Assembly (NCBI RefSeq): GCF_900188275.1
Contig: NZ_FZNY01000009.1
Coordinates: 1 to 64,000, forward strand
Reading direction: 5' to 3'
DNA: 64,000 nt
Origin: Dokdonia pacifica
Lineage (GTDB): Bacteria > Bacteroidota > Bacteroidia > Flavobacteriales > Flavobacteriaceae
Shown: piece by piece, positions 34,708-43,512 of the stretch
How positions within the stretch are numbered: the first letter of the stretch is position 1
Layout: each line of letters starts with the position of its first letter
The notes under the pieces: generated by a model
What the model saw: the letters and a program-made list of their open reading frames with translations, nothing else
Databases searched by the model: none
What the model was told of the DNA's origin: nothing
Program-made: the position numbers and the translations under genes

Positions 34708-37239
34708 ATGCGTACTATCACTTTTGTATTTGCACTTCTTTTTTGTTCGCTTTGCGCGAAAATAAACGCCCAAGGAATCACAATCAAGCCCAAAAAACCA
34801 GATGCTTCTGCCATTTTTGAAGATATCAAAAAGCTAAATTTTTTAGGCTCTGTTTTATATGTAGCGGCACATCCTGATGATGAAAACACAACTGCAATTT
34901 CTTATTTTGCAAATACTGTAAAAGCACGCACAGCCTATCTATCACTTACAAGAGGTGATGGAGGACAAAATATTATAGGTCCAGAACTACGCGAACTATT
35001 AGGTGTGATTCGTACACAAGAGCTCCTTGCCGCTCGCGCAACCGATGGTGGAGAGCAACGATTTACAAGAGCTAATGATTTTGGCTATTCAAAACATCCC
35101 GATGAGACACTTGCCATCTGGAATAAAGATGAAGTACTAAGTGATGTTGTTTGGGCGATGCGTACCTTCAAACCAGACGTAATTATCAATCGTTTTGATC
35201 ACAGGTCACCGGGATCTACTCATGGTCATCATACATCAAGTGCAATGTTGAGTGTAGAAGCTTTTGATTTAGTGAATGATCCAACAAAATATGCAGATCA
35301 ATTACAATACACAGAAGTATGGCAGCCAAAACGCCAGTTCTTCAATACAAGTTGGTGGTTTTATGGAAGTAGGGACGCTTTCGCGAAAGCGGATAAATCC
35401 AACCTCGTAAAAGTAGATGTAGGTACGTATTACCCAGGATACGGACTTTCTAATACAGAGATTTCTTCCTTAAGTCGTAGTCAACATAAATCTCAAGGAT
35501 TTGGAAATACGGGTAGCCGCGGAAGCAGTGACACTTATTTTGAATTGTTACGTGGAGAAATGCCTACAAATAATGATGTATTTCAAGGCATAGATACTTC
35601 ATGGGGACGTGTAGAAGGAAGTAGTAAAGTTGCTTCTTTACTCGCCCAAGTCGAGTCTAACTTTGATCACGCCCATCCAGAAAAAAGTATTCCTCAACTA
35701 GCACAAGCTTATGCAGAACTCCAGAAATTAGAAGACCAACACTGGAAAACTATTAAAAGCAAGGAGATACAAGATTTAATCGCCGCATGTTCTGGATTGT
35801 ATTTAGAAGCTGTTGCCAATACACAAACTGCAACAACAGGAGAAGAAGTTTCCTTAAGACTCGAAGCTATTAATAGAAGTGATGTAGCTATGAAAATACA
35901 AAGCATTGGGGTACCTTCTAAAAAAAGTAATCTTATTGGAGAAGATCTTACAAATAATAAACGTTACATAGGTGAGGAAAAAATAACCATCTCTAATGAG
36001 TTTGCATCTACCAATGCCTATTGGTTAGAAAACTCTGGTACATTAGGAATGTATCGCGTAGATGATCGTAGACTTATAGGAAAACCTGAAACCCCTAGAA
36101 CAAACGTAGTTACTTTTGAAATAAATATTGATGGTGTCATTTTTAAATTTGACAAACCAATTGTTTATAAATACAATGATCGTGTAAAAGGAGAAGTATA
36201 TGAGCCCTTTGAGATTGTTCCTGAAGCTTCAGCAGGTATAAAAGATAAAGTGCTTATTTTTGCTAATGCTGATGCAAAACAAATTCCAGTAACAGTAACT
36301 GCTCACAAAGATGCATTATCTGGAACCGTGCGACTTGATATTCCGAAAGGATGGAATGTGTCTCCCAAAAGTGCACCGATAAATATCTCTAAAAAAGGAG
36401 AACAACAAATCATTGACTTTACAGTAACACCTCCTTCAAATCAAAATGAGGGCATCATCGTGCCAAAAGTAACTGTTGGAAATACAACCTATGATAAAGA
36501 ATTAGTAAAAATAGATTATAGTCATATCCCTTTACAATCGTTATTCCTTCCCGCACAGGCAAAAGTAGTACGATTAGATATAGAACGTAGAGGAGATTAC
36601 ATAGGATACATACAAGGAGCTGGAGATGCTGTTCCGCAAAATTTAGAGCAAATAGGGTATCAAGTGGCTGTTATTACACCTGAAGAAATCACAAAAGAAA
36701 GACTTGCTCAATTCGACGCAGTTGTGGTAGGAATACGTGCTTATAATGTTGTAGAAGCATTACAGAGTAAACAACCTACCCTTCTAGAATATGTAAAAGA
36801 AGGAGGAACATTGATTGCGCAATATAATACAAGCGGTCGATGGGGAAATACAAAAATAGGAGCCCCCTACCCTATGAAGCTTTCTCGTGATCGCGTAACA
36901 GACGAATATAGTGAGGTGAAAATAGTAGCAAAAGATCATCCGCTCATGAACTTCCCTAATAAAATTACTCAAAAGGATTTTGAAGGTTGGACACAAGAAC
37001 GAGGACTTTATTTCCCTAATGAATGGTCTGATGAATATACACCTATATTATCTATGCAAGACAAAGGTGAAGATCCAAAAAAAGGAAGCTTACTTGTTGC
37101 TCCATATGGAGAAGGTCATTACATCTACACTGGACTCAGTTTCTTTAGAGAACTACCTGCTGGGGTTTCTGGAGCATATCGCCTTTTTTCAAACATGCTC
37201 TCCATAGGAAAAGAAAAACCTAAAAAAGTAAAAGGATAA
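34708..37239 (+). CDS. Secreted PIG-L family deacetylase with C-terminal ThuA/GATase-like domain
   Basis: 843 residues from ATG 34708 (signal peptide MRTITFVFALLFCSLCAKIN, then AQ). The PIG-L domain comes first: zinc motif 'AAHPDDE' (residues ~52-58) and 'DHRSPGSTHGHHTSS' (~163-177), as in N-acetylglucosamine deacetylases. A middle beta domain follows, and a C-terminal glutamine-amidotransferase/ThuA-like domain ('DAVVVGIRAYN', 'EGGTLIAQYNTSGRW'). It is likely periplasmic and acts on an amino sugar. The palindrome core at 35376-35391 encodes AFAKA in 'SRDAFAKADK'. The small membrane gene and the SSS symporter follow closely, so it may be part of an uptake unit. Confidence 0.88.
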   Translation: MRTITFVFALLFCSLCAKINAQGITIKPKKPDASAIFEDIKKLNFLGSVLYVAAHPDDENTTAISYFANTVKARTAYLSLTRGDGGQNIIGPELRELLGVIRTQELLAARATDGGEQRFTRANDFGYSKHPDETLAIWNKDEVLSDVVWAMRTFKPDVIINRFDHRSPGSTHGHHTSSAMLSVEAFDLVNDPTKYADQLQYTEVWQPKRQFFNTSWWFYGSRDAFAKADKSNLVKVDVGTYYPGYGLSNTEISSLSRSQHKSQGFGNTGSRGSSDTYFELLRGEMPTNNDVFQGIDTSWGRVEGSSKVASLLAQVESNFDHAHPEKSIPQLAQAYAELQKLEDQHWKTIKSKEIQDLIAACSGLYLEAVANTQTATTGEEVSLRLEAINRSDVAMKIQSIGVPSKKSNLIGEDLTNNKRYIGEEKITISNEFASTNAYWLENSGTLGMYRVDDRRLIGKPETPRTNVVTFEINIDGVIFKFDKPIVYKYNDRVKGEVYEPFEIVPEASAGIKDKVLIFANADAKQIPVTVTAHKDALSGTVRLDIPKGWNVSPKSAPINISKKGEQQIIDFTVTPPSNQNEGIIVPKVTVGNTTYDKELVKIDYSHIPLQSLFLPAQAKVVRLDIERRGDYIGYIQGAGDAVPQNLEQIGYQVAVITPEEITKERLAQFDAVVVGIRAYNVVEALQSKQPTLLEYVKEGGTLIAQYNTSGRWGNTKIGAPYPMKLSRDRVTDEYSEVKIVAKDHPLMNFPNKITQKDFEGWTQERGLYFPNEWSDEYTPILSMQDKGEDPKKGSLLVAPYGEGHYIYTGLSFFRELPAGVSGAYRLFSNMLSIGKEKPKKVKG
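35376..35391. repeat. CGCTTTCGCGAAAGCG palindrome inside the PIG-L gene
   Basis: Perfect 16-mer read as Ala-Phe-Ala-Lys-Ala on the plus strand, in a loop-like part of the deacetylase domain. Confidence 0.95.
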
Positions 37240-37243
37240 AACC

Positions 37244-37351
37244 ATGAATAAAGAACCTAAATACGTTTGGAAAAAATCCTACACCCTAGTTCTTATAGCT
37301 AACTTGGTGTATTTTATTTTGTTTTTCCTTTTAATGAAACAATACGCTTAA
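37244..37351 (+). CDS. Small single-pass membrane protein, 35 aa, before the SSS symporter
   Basis: Reads MNKEPKYVWKKSYTLVLIAN, then LVYFILFFLLMKQYA. A basic/Trp N-terminus and one hydrophobic span. ATG 37244, stop 37349-37351, one base before the symporter start, so translation is coupled. Short proteins of this type preceding SSS transporters are known in several bacteria and I take it as a symporter subunit or assembly aid; that is inference. Confidence 0.65.
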   Translation: MNKEPKYVWKKSYTLVLIANLVYFILFFLLMKQYA

Positions 37352-37352
37352 T

Positions 37353-39077
37353 ATGGAAATTATTGATTGGATTGTTCTTGGAGCAACACTTGTATTTATT
37401 GTTCTGTATGGTGTATATAAAACGCAAGGAAGTAAAAATGTAGAAGATTATATACGAGGCGGAAACACTTCAAAATGGTGGACTGTAGGTTTATCTGTTA
37501 TGGCGACACAAGCCAGTGCAATTACATTTCTATCTACAACAGGCCAAGGGTTTTATAGTGGAATGGGCTTTGTTCAGTTTTATTTTGGACTTCCTATTGC
37601 CATGGTGATTATATGCTTGGTATTTATTCCTTTATATCATAAACTCAAGGTATACACAGCCTATGAATATTTAGAGAGTAGGTTTGACTTAAAAACTCGA
37701 TCACTTGCTGCTATTCTATTCTTAATACAACGTAGTCTTGCCGCTGGAATTACCATTTATGCGCCCGCTATTATCCTATCTGCTGTATTAGGTTGGGATC
37801 TAACCACATTAAATATCGTTATTGGACTCATCGTAATTGCTTATACGGTTTCTGGAGGAACAAAGGCAGTGAGTGTGACGCAAAAACAACAAATGGCAGT
37901 CATCTTTATTGGGATGTTTATTGCCTTCTTTTTAATTCTAGACTACTTACCTGAAGAGGTCTCTTTTTCTGATGCATTAAGCATTGCTGGTGCTGGAGAA
38001 CGAATGGAATTGCTTGATTTTTCTTTTGAACTTGATAATCGATACACCGTTTGGACTGGTATTTTAGGGGGTACTTTTCTTATGCTTTCTTATTTTGGAA
38101 CAGATCAAAGCCAAGTGCAACGGTATCTGTCTGGAAAAAATATTAGAGAAATGCGTATGGGGCTAATTTTTAATGGCCTTCTTAAAATCCCTATGCAATT
38201 CTTTATTCTTCTTGTTGGAGTGATGGTATTTGTTTTCTATCAATTTAATGCAACGCCCCTCAATTTTAATCCTATGGCTACAGAAGCCGTATACGCATCT
38301 GAATGTGTCGAAGAATATAGAGCCATAGAAAAACGATTAGAAGATAACCATAAATACCAAAAGGAAGCTGCTTATAATTTTGCAAATGATCCCGCTAGTG
38401 ACATTTATGAAGAGGATGGAAAACAACTATCTTATATCGCTAAGTTTGAAGACGTAGACAAAAAATTACGCGAAGAAGCAAAAGAACTCATAGATAAAGC
38501 AAACGATCGTGTAGAAAGTAATGACAAAGATTATGTGTTTATTCATTTTATTTTAAACAATCTTCCCAAAGGGCTTATAGGCTTATTATTAGCAGTAATT
38601 TTATCAGCTGCGATGTCTTCAACAGCATCAGAACTGAATGCACTTGGAGCGACCACCTCTATAGATTTATATAAACGTAATCTACGGGAAGAAAAGGAAG
38701 AAGAACATTATGTCAATGCGACAAAACTATTTACACTTGGTTGGGGAATACTTGCTATTATTGTTGCATGTACAGCTAGCTTATTTGAAAACTTAATTCA
38801 ATTAGTAAATATTATAGGTTCTATTTTTTATGGGAATATTTTAGGGATTTTCCTTCTTGCGTTTTTTATAAAATATGTGAGTAGTAATGCTGTATTTATA
38901 GCAGCATTAATTACGCAAGTAGTTGTAGCTGTAGTATATGGGTTAATACACTTTGAAGTAATAGAATTTCCTTACTTATGGCTTAATGTATTAGGCTGCG
39001 GGTTTGTAATGTTATTAGCCTGTCTGATAGAAGCTATACTTCGTTCTAATGGAAAACTACCTATTGAAAACTCTTAG
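37353..39077 (+). CDS. Sodium:solute symporter (SSS family)
   Basis: 574 residues with about 14 hydrophobic spans and the SSS layout ('DWIVLGATLVFIVLYG', 'WWTVGLSVMATQASAITFLS', 'GFYSGMGFVQFYFGLPIAM', 'DQSQVQRYLSGKN'). An inserted charged segment of ~85 residues lies at ~305-390, rich in Glu/Lys, between two spans; this is seen in some Bacteroidetes members. It imports a solute with Na+; the substrate is not clear, but the upstream PIG-L deacetylase suggests a sugar or amino sugar. Confidence 0.9.
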   Translation: MEIIDWIVLGATLVFIVLYGVYKTQGSKNVEDYIRGGNTSKWWTVGLSVMATQASAITFLSTTGQGFYSGMGFVQFYFGLPIAMVIICLVFIPLYHKLKVYTAYEYLESRFDLKTRSLAAILFLIQRSLAAGITIYAPAIILSAVLGWDLTTLNIVIGLIVIAYTVSGGTKAVSVTQKQQMAVIFIGMFIAFFLILDYLPEEVSFSDALSIAGAGERMELLDFSFELDNRYTVWTGILGGTFLMLSYFGTDQSQVQRYLSGKNIREMRMGLIFNGLLKIPMQFFILLVGVMVFVFYQFNATPLNFNPMATEAVYASECVEEYRAIEKRLEDNHKYQKEAAYNFANDPASDIYEEDGKQLSYIAKFEDVDKKLREEAKELIDKANDRVESNDKDYVFIHFILNNLPKGLIGLLLAVILSAAMSSTASELNALGATTSIDLYKRNLREEKEEEHYVNATKLFTLGWGILAIIVACTASLFENLIQLVNIIGSIFYGNILGIFLLAFFIKYVSSNAVFIAALITQVVVAVVYGLIHFEVIEFPYLWLNVLGCGFVMLLACLIEAILRSNGKLPIENS

Positions 39078-39083
39078 ATAGTT

Positions 39084-39122
39084 TTACGACAAAATAGTAT
39101 CTTGCATTCTATTTTGTCGTAA
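39084..39122. promoter_or_regulatory. 14-bp perfect inverted repeat (operator or terminator)
   Basis: TTACGACAAAATAG, 11-base loop, CTATTTTGTCGTAA. It lies right after the symporter stop and ends 11 bases before the TTG start of the AraC-type gene. No T-run follows, so an operator for the regulator or an RNA structure in its leader is as likely as a terminator. Confidence 0.6.
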
Positions 39123-39133
39123 TCAACAAACCA

Positions 39134-40189
39134 TTGAACGTAGAAAAATTTTCTCCAGAGATTAACAAAGTATACTTTATTGAAAAGCATACACTTATTC
39201 ATGTGCTTTCAGGAAAAGGAAGTATTCAGGTTGATTTTGAAAATTATTTTGATTGGCAAGAAAAGGCTATTTTCTTAGAAAAAGGCCAGTATATTAAGTT
39301 TTTATCTGATGACTTTACAGTTCGAAGAATAGAATTTACCGACGAGTCAAAGTTTTATAATAATGATGTGCGAGTGCTTTTTAAGCATCTCATATCGCTT
39401 GGATATATTGACTTAATGGAATGTGAAGAATGCCAAGCATTTCTTTCAAAATCTGCGATAACCGAAAACTCTGCAACTATCATTGATGTCTCTTCAAAAC
39501 AATGGTTCTGGCAAAATCCATTTAAAGCAAATAAAGAAGAGTATCAAATTATTTTTGATACTAAAGAAATTATAGATCAAGAATATGCACATCACCTATC
39601 AAGTGCTGATTTAGTAAATTTAATTAATGATAGAGGGTATAATGCACAAACGCTCATAAAAGATAAAGTAGGCTTATCTGTAAAACATCTATTAGGCGCA
39701 AAAAGACTTAAAGAAAGTAAAAAAGAAATCGTATTTACAGATAAAAACATTCAAGAGATCTCTTATGATCTTGGTTTTAAAGATGATGCTTATTTTAATC
39801 GTGTATTTAAAAATGCAACTGGTACTACTCCACGACAATTCAGAGAAAGTTTTGACTTTAAGCATAGAGACCAATTCACACAAGATATTTTAGAGCTTCT
39901 TCGAGAATACCATACACAGGAAAGAAACTTAAATTTCTATGCCGACAAAATGAACCTTTCCATTAAAACATTGTCAAAGAAAGTTCAATTAAAAATGAAT
40001 ACTTCTCTAGGACAATTAATACGATTAGAACTCATTAACACTGCCAAGTTAATGTTATTGGAAGGGCAAACTATTACTTCTATTTCAAGGCAATTAGGCT
40101 TTGAAGAGCCTAACCATTTCTCTAGTTTCTTTAAGCACTACTCAGGAAACACTCCTTCAGAATTCATCACTACAAAGTACAATTCTTAG
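39134..40189 (+). CDS. AraC-type regulator with two tandem HTH domains
   Basis: 351 residues from a TTG start at 39134 (MNVEKFSPEINKVYFIEKHT); the next Met is at residue 95, so TTG is likely. Residues ~1-110 are a cupin-like sensor ('LIHVLSGKGSIQVDFEN', 'FLEKGQYIKFL'). Two AraC helix-turn-helix domains follow: ~150-240 ('NIQEISYDLGFKDDAYFNRVFK') and ~255-348 ('ITSISRQLGFEEPNHFSSFFK'). Most AraC proteins have one. It probably controls neighbours: the NTF2-like/YHS pair downstream or the symporter upstream. The inverted repeat in front could be its own operator. Confidence 0.85.
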   Translation: MNVEKFSPEINKVYFIEKHTLIHVLSGKGSIQVDFENYFDWQEKAIFLEKGQYIKFLSDDFTVRRIEFTDESKFYNNDVRVLFKHLISLGYIDLMECEECQAFLSKSAITENSATIIDVSSKQWFWQNPFKANKEEYQIIFDTKEIIDQEYAHHLSSADLVNLINDRGYNAQTLIKDKVGLSVKHLLGAKRLKESKKEIVFTDKNIQEISYDLGFKDDAYFNRVFKNATGTTPRQFRESFDFKHRDQFTQDILELLREYHTQERNLNFYADKMNLSIKTLSKKVQLKMNTSLGQLIRLELINTAKLMLLEGQTITSISRQLGFEEPNHFSSFFKHYSGNTPSEFITTKYNS

Positions 40190-40220
40190 TCCTTTTTTTG
40201 TAGCATTCTAGTTTTGTTTT

Positions 40221-40238
40221 CACTGCATCTTTGCAGTG
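40221..40238 (+). promoter_or_regulatory. 7-bp inverted repeat overlapping a -7-like box
   Basis: CACTGCA, TCTT, TGCAGTG, with CATCTTTG (one base off TAnnTTTG) inside it. It lies 31 bases before the NTF2-like gene and could be the promoter plus an operator. Confidence 0.45.
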
Positions 40239-40269
40239 TAATAATTAGTAATTCTCAAAACAAAAAAAG

Positions 40270-40623
40270 ATGAATATTAAAGAACAAGTAAACAAAATGG
40301 ATGCTATAGTAGGTCAAGGAGCTATAGTAGACGCAGTAAAAGAGTTTTTCGCAGAAAATGCAACCACTTCTGATTATGGAAATGGAGGTACTAACGGAAA
40401 AGCAGAAATGATTGCTAAAATGGAAGGATTTGCAGGAGCTATCGCTGCTGTAAATGGAATCACACACCACCACTCTATTGTAGATGGAAATGTATCTGCA
40501 TCAGAATTTACATTTGATTTTGATATGAAAGATGGTAGTAAAATATACTGGCATGAAATCATTCGTAGAGTATGGAACGAAGAAGGTAAAGTAATTCAAG
40601 AAGAATACTTTAACGCAGCTTAA
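40270..40623 (+). CDS. NTF2/SnoaL-like protein
   Basis: 117 residues with the alpha+beta cone fold pattern of NTF2-like proteins: an N-terminal helix 'IVDAVKEFFAENATTSDYGNG' (split by a turn), 'GKAEMIAKMEGFAGAI', 'VSASEFTFDFDMKDGSKIYWHEI' and 'WNEEGKVIQEEYF'. No catalytic residue can be named. It is 57 bases before the YHS-domain gene, probably same operon, downstream of the AraC-type regulator. Confidence 0.75.
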   Translation: MNIKEQVNKMDAIVGQGAIVDAVKEFFAENATTSDYGNGGTNGKAEMIAKMEGFAGAIAAVNGITHHHSIVDGNVSASEFTFDFDMKDGSKIYWHEIIRRVWNEEGKVIQEEYFNAA

Positions 40624-40680
40624 AAATTAGAATACATCAAAAACAAACAATAACACACAATTAAAAAAACAAAAAAGAAA

Positions 40681-41151
40681 ATGAAAACAGTTAAGTCAAC
40701 CCTAACATTAGTAGCACTCTTTATAGCTACATCCCTATTTGCACAAGACAAAATGGCAAATAACGTAGATAATAGTAATATCGCACTTCAAGGATACAGC
40801 CCAGTTTCTTACCTAGATTTAGGTCTAGCTCAAAAAGGAAATAAGGCTTATAAATCTGAACACAAAAAAGTAGTATACTACTTTACATCTGCCGAGCAAA
40901 AAGCAACATTTGATAAAAATCCAAGTAAATATCTACCACAATATGGAGGATTCTGTGCTTTTGGAACGTATGCAGGTGCAAAGTTTAGAGTAGACCCAAA
41001 TAAATTTATCGTAAAAGATGGTAAATACTACTTATACTTAAATAATGTAGAGTTAGATGCAAAACAATTATGGCTTGCTGAAAACAACCATGGTAAATTA
41101 AAAAGTGTAGCAGATAAAAACTGGAGTAAACTAAGCAAAACGCACAACTAA
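40681..41151 (+). CDS. Secreted YHS-domain protein
   Basis: 156 residues with signal peptide (MKTVKSTLTLVALFIATSLF, then AQ). The YHS domain covers ~30-110: 'IALQGYSPVSYLDLGLAQKG', 'YYFTSAEQKATFDKNPSKYLPQYGGFCAFG' (split: FTSAEQ..KNPSKYL, YGGFCAFG). The Cys in FCAFG suggests metal binding. Such proteins handle metals in the periplasm, but the metal is unknown. A strong terminator follows. Confidence 0.88.
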   Translation: MKTVKSTLTLVALFIATSLFAQDKMANNVDNSNIALQGYSPVSYLDLGLAQKGNKAYKSEHKKVVYYFTSAEQKATFDKNPSKYLPQYGGFCAFGTYAGAKFRVDPNKFIVKDGKYYLYLNNVELDAKQLWLAENNHGKLKSVADKNWSKLSKTHN

Positions 41152-41180
41152 TAGTTATCATACACCACATAATCATATTA

Positions 41181-41210
41181 AAAAGCAAGCTGTAATAGCT
41201 TGCTTTTTTT
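41181..41210 (+). terminator. Rho-independent terminator after the YHS gene
   Basis: AAAAGCAAGCT, GTAAT loop, AGCTTGCTTTT, followed by more T. Eleven-base stem; strong on the plus strand. Confidence 0.95.
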
Positions 41211-41265
41211 CTATACATTTATGTCGTATTATTTGTGGTACAAATAACTAGTATATAGAAGAAAA

Positions 41266-42243
41266 ATGCATAACACTCATTGGGCTATTTTAGGATGTGG
41301 CCATATCGCTCATAAATTTGCAGAAGACCTTATAGCAACGCAAGGAGCTACACTCTATGCCGTAGGAAGTCGCAGTTTAGAAAAAGCAGAAAATTTCAAA
41401 CAGCAACACCAAGCACATAAAGCCTATGCATCCTACGAAGCGCTTGTTAAAGATCCAAAAGTAGCCATCGTATATATTGCCACACCTCATGTATTTCATA
41501 AAGAGGTGACGCTACTTTGCCTAGCACATGGCAAAGCCGTTTTGTGTGAAAAACCTTTTGCTATGAATCACAAGGAGGTTAAGTATATGATCGCTTTCGC
41601 GAAAGCGAAACAAACCTTCTTAATGGAAGCCTTATGGACTTATTTCCTACCGCATTATCAATATGTATTACAAATGGTGCACTCTAAAGAATTAGGAGCT
41701 ATTAAAAGTTTAAAAGCAGATTTTGGTATTAATGTACCTAAAGATCCATCTCATCGATTATACAACAAAAATTTAGGAGGTGGTAGTTTATTAGATGTAG
41801 GTATCTATCCTGTATTTGCGGCTATGACCCTATTAGGAAATCCAGATAAAATTGAAGCCAAAGCTACGTTAGACACCAACGGAATAGACCTCAACTGCGA
41901 TATGGAACTCACCTATCCTAATCAAGTAAAAGCGCACTTATTCTCTGCTATCGATACAAAAACAGATACCACGTGTCTTATCGAATTAGAAAAGGGCACC
42001 ATATGCATTAACAGTCGTTTCCACGATCCAGCTGGCATATCTATTACGATTAGCAAAAATGGCGATACAAAAACCATTAATTTCCCAGGAAGTGTTCATG
42101 GGTATCATTATGAAATTTTACACTGTCAAGAAATGCTTGCACAAGGTAAGATAGAAAGCGATATCATGACTTTTGAAAAAAGCATACAATTAATCACACT
42201 ATTAGATACTATACGTAAAGAAATTGGTTTGGTATATGAATAA
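41266..42243 (+). CDS. Gfo/Idh/MocA oxidoreductase
   Basis: 325 residues. N-terminal NAD(P) Rossmann domain ('AILGCGHIAHKFAEDL') with the family motif 'CEKPFAMN' (~95-102), then the C-terminal alpha/beta domain ('GGGSLLDVGIYP', 'SAIDTKTDTTC'). These enzymes oxidise sugars, inositols or dihydrodiols. The palindrome core at 41592-41607 encodes AFAKA in 'MIAFAKAKQTF'. It is single, with its own upstream gap; a second member of the family lies at 45331. Confidence 0.92.
   Translation: MHNTHWAILGCGHIAHKFAEDLIATQGATLYAVGSRSLEKAENFKQQHQAHKAYASYEALVKDPKVAIVYIATPHVFHKEVTLLCLAHGKAVLCEKPFAMNHKEVKYMIAFAKAKQTFLMEALWTYFLPHYQYVLQMVHSKELGAIKSLKADFGINVPKDPSHRLYNKNLGGGSLLDVGIYPVFAAMTLLGNPDKIEAKATLDTNGIDLNCDMELTYPNQVKAHLFSAIDTKTDTTCLIELEKGTICINSRFHDPAGISITISKNGDTKTINFPGSVHGYHYEILHCQEMLAQGKIESDIMTFEKSIQLITLLDTIRKEIGLVYE
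41592..41607. repeat. CGCTTTCGCGAAAGCG palindrome inside an oxidoreductase gene
   Basis: Perfect 16-mer, read as Ala-Phe-Ala-Lys-Ala, at the end of a helix before the substrate-binding domain. Confidence 0.95.
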
Positions 42244-42313
42244 GTAATACGTATTGCTGTTCTCAAATTCTCAAGACAATTATCTTCATTTAATAATTCT
42301 ATATATTTAAGGC

Positions 42314-42781
42314 ATGAAACACCTAAAATATGAAGAAACACAATCTATGTATTGGTTTACTTTGTTATTTGGAACAGTAACTATCTTTATCATAGCTGCC
42401 ACCTATTTTCAATGGGGTAGTAATCCTATTTCCTCTTGGCTCTTTGCTCTTCCATTAATTGTCATCAATATACTTCCGATACTTGCCTTTTATAACATGA
42501 AGATTGTAATAGACTCCGAAGTAGCTAGTGTCAAATTTGGAATAGGGTGGTTACACAGAAAAATACCCATACAAGATCTTGACCTCACTACGGCAGAGGT
42601 TGTACGTCTTCCTTGGTATGCTGGTATAGGGTATCGTATCAATAGTAAGGGTACCTTTTTTAATACAAAACCAGGCACTGCAGTATTCATAAAGACAAAG
42701 AATAGAAATACCGAATTTTTTGTAGGCACTAAAAATGGAAAGCAAATTATAGCTCTTTTAGAAGAAATTCAAAACGCATAA
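42314..42781 (+). CDS. Two-span membrane protein with PH-like tail
   Basis: 155 residues: hydrophobic spans ~12-31 ('YWFTLLFGTVTIFIIAATYF') and ~41-62, then a ~90-residue soluble tail with beta pattern ('IPIQDLDLTTAEVVRLP', 'AVFIKTKNRNTEFFVGTKN') resembling bacterial PH-like domains that follow two membrane helices. Function unknown. It lies between an oxidoreductase and an OsmC gene with its own gaps on both sides. Confidence 0.7.
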   Translation: MKHLKYEETQSMYWFTLLFGTVTIFIIAATYFQWGSNPISSWLFALPLIVINILPILAFYNMKIVIDSEVASVKFGIGWLHRKIPIQDLDLTTAEVVRLPWYAGIGYRINSKGTFFNTKPGTAVFIKTKNRNTEFFVGTKNGKQIIALLEEIQNA

Positions 42782-42800
42782 AAATCATTTTATAGTAAAC

Positions 42801-42935
42801 TATCTTTGAGACAAGCCTTGGAGTAGTAAACCCTTTGACGGTGCCAATAAAGCAATTGTGTAAAAAGTTACCTTACACGACATACCATTGAAAAGAATAA
42901 CTAGTATCGCCATACTTAACTACATAAGTAGCGAT
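42801..42935 (+). ncRNA. Possible structured leader or small RNA upstream of osmC
   Basis: A -7-like box TATCTTTG at 42801-42808 is followed by ~130 bases with no ORF and at least two hairpins: GTGTAA/TTACAC (42858-42878) and ATCGC..ACTTA/TAAGT..GCGAT (42906-42935). The OsmC ATG follows at 42974. No known riboswitch was recognised. Confidence 0.35.
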
Positions 42936-42973
42936 ATTTGGAAAACAGCAATAAACCAATAACTTACAAAACA

Positions 42974-43432
42974 ATGTCGCAAGAAAATCAGCATATAGAA
43001 ACCTTTAAAGCTACAGCAAAAGGAAATGGATGGACTACCATCACACAGATCACACATACAGAATGGGTATTACAAACTGATGAACCTATAGAAGATGGAG
43101 GTTCAAATACGGGAGCAAATCCTATGCAGTTCTTCACAGCATCATTAACAGGTTGTCAGAATGAACAAGCACAAGTCGTAGCAGAAGAACTAGGAATAAC
43201 CATTAATAAGATTGATATTAAAATAGAAATTGATATGGATCTTTCAAGCTTTATGGGAATTACACAAACCTCTGAAAATAGTTATAAAGAAGTTCGTTTG
43301 AAGGCTAAGGTACATGGAAAATTAACGCAAGAACAAGTAATAACACTTGGTAACAAAGTAGATCATCGTTGCCCTATTTTAGGGTTGCTTAGATCAAGCG
43401 GTTGTACCATTAAAAGTAATTGGAGTATTTAA
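42974..43432 (+). CDS. OsmC/Ohr family protein
   Basis: 152 residues from ATG 42974 (MSQENQHIETFKATAKGNGW); an upstream TTG at 42938 would add 12 unlikely residues. Conserved family features: 'PMQFFTASLTGCQNEQ' with the first Cys (~63) and 'VDHRCPILGLL' with the second (~134). OsmC/Ohr proteins reduce organic peroxides with a Cys pair. There is no signal peptide, so it acts in the cytoplasm. A structured leader may control it. Confidence 0.88.
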   Translation: MSQENQHIETFKATAKGNGWTTITQITHTEWVLQTDEPIEDGGSNTGANPMQFFTASLTGCQNEQAQVVAEELGITINKIDIKIEIDMDLSSFMGITQTSENSYKEVRLKAKVHGKLTQEQVITLGNKVDHRCPILGLLRSSGCTIKSNWSI

Positions 43433-43454
43433 TAACCAAACACAATTTAAACTT

Positions 43455-43487
43455 AAAAACGCCTTCAATGGTATTGAAGACGTTTTT
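43455..43487. terminator. Bidirectional terminator between osmC-like and DUF2911 genes
   Basis: Arms AAAAACG..TTCAAT and ATTGAA..CGTTTTT around a GGT loop, with A and T runs on both sides. It fits both convergent genes. Confidence 0.88.
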
Positions 43488-43512
43488 AGTTATGCTATAA
43501 AAAAGTAAGAGT

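Noticed and set aside
34593-34889. 98-residue minus-strand ORF at the start of the PIG-L gene
   Set aside because: It overlaps the signal peptide and catalytic domain of PIG-L on the other strand and has no recognisable features.
42801-42935. A known riboswitch (T-box, SAM, TPP) before the OsmC gene
   Set aside because: I could not find the conserved motifs of these classes; only generic hairpins are visible.
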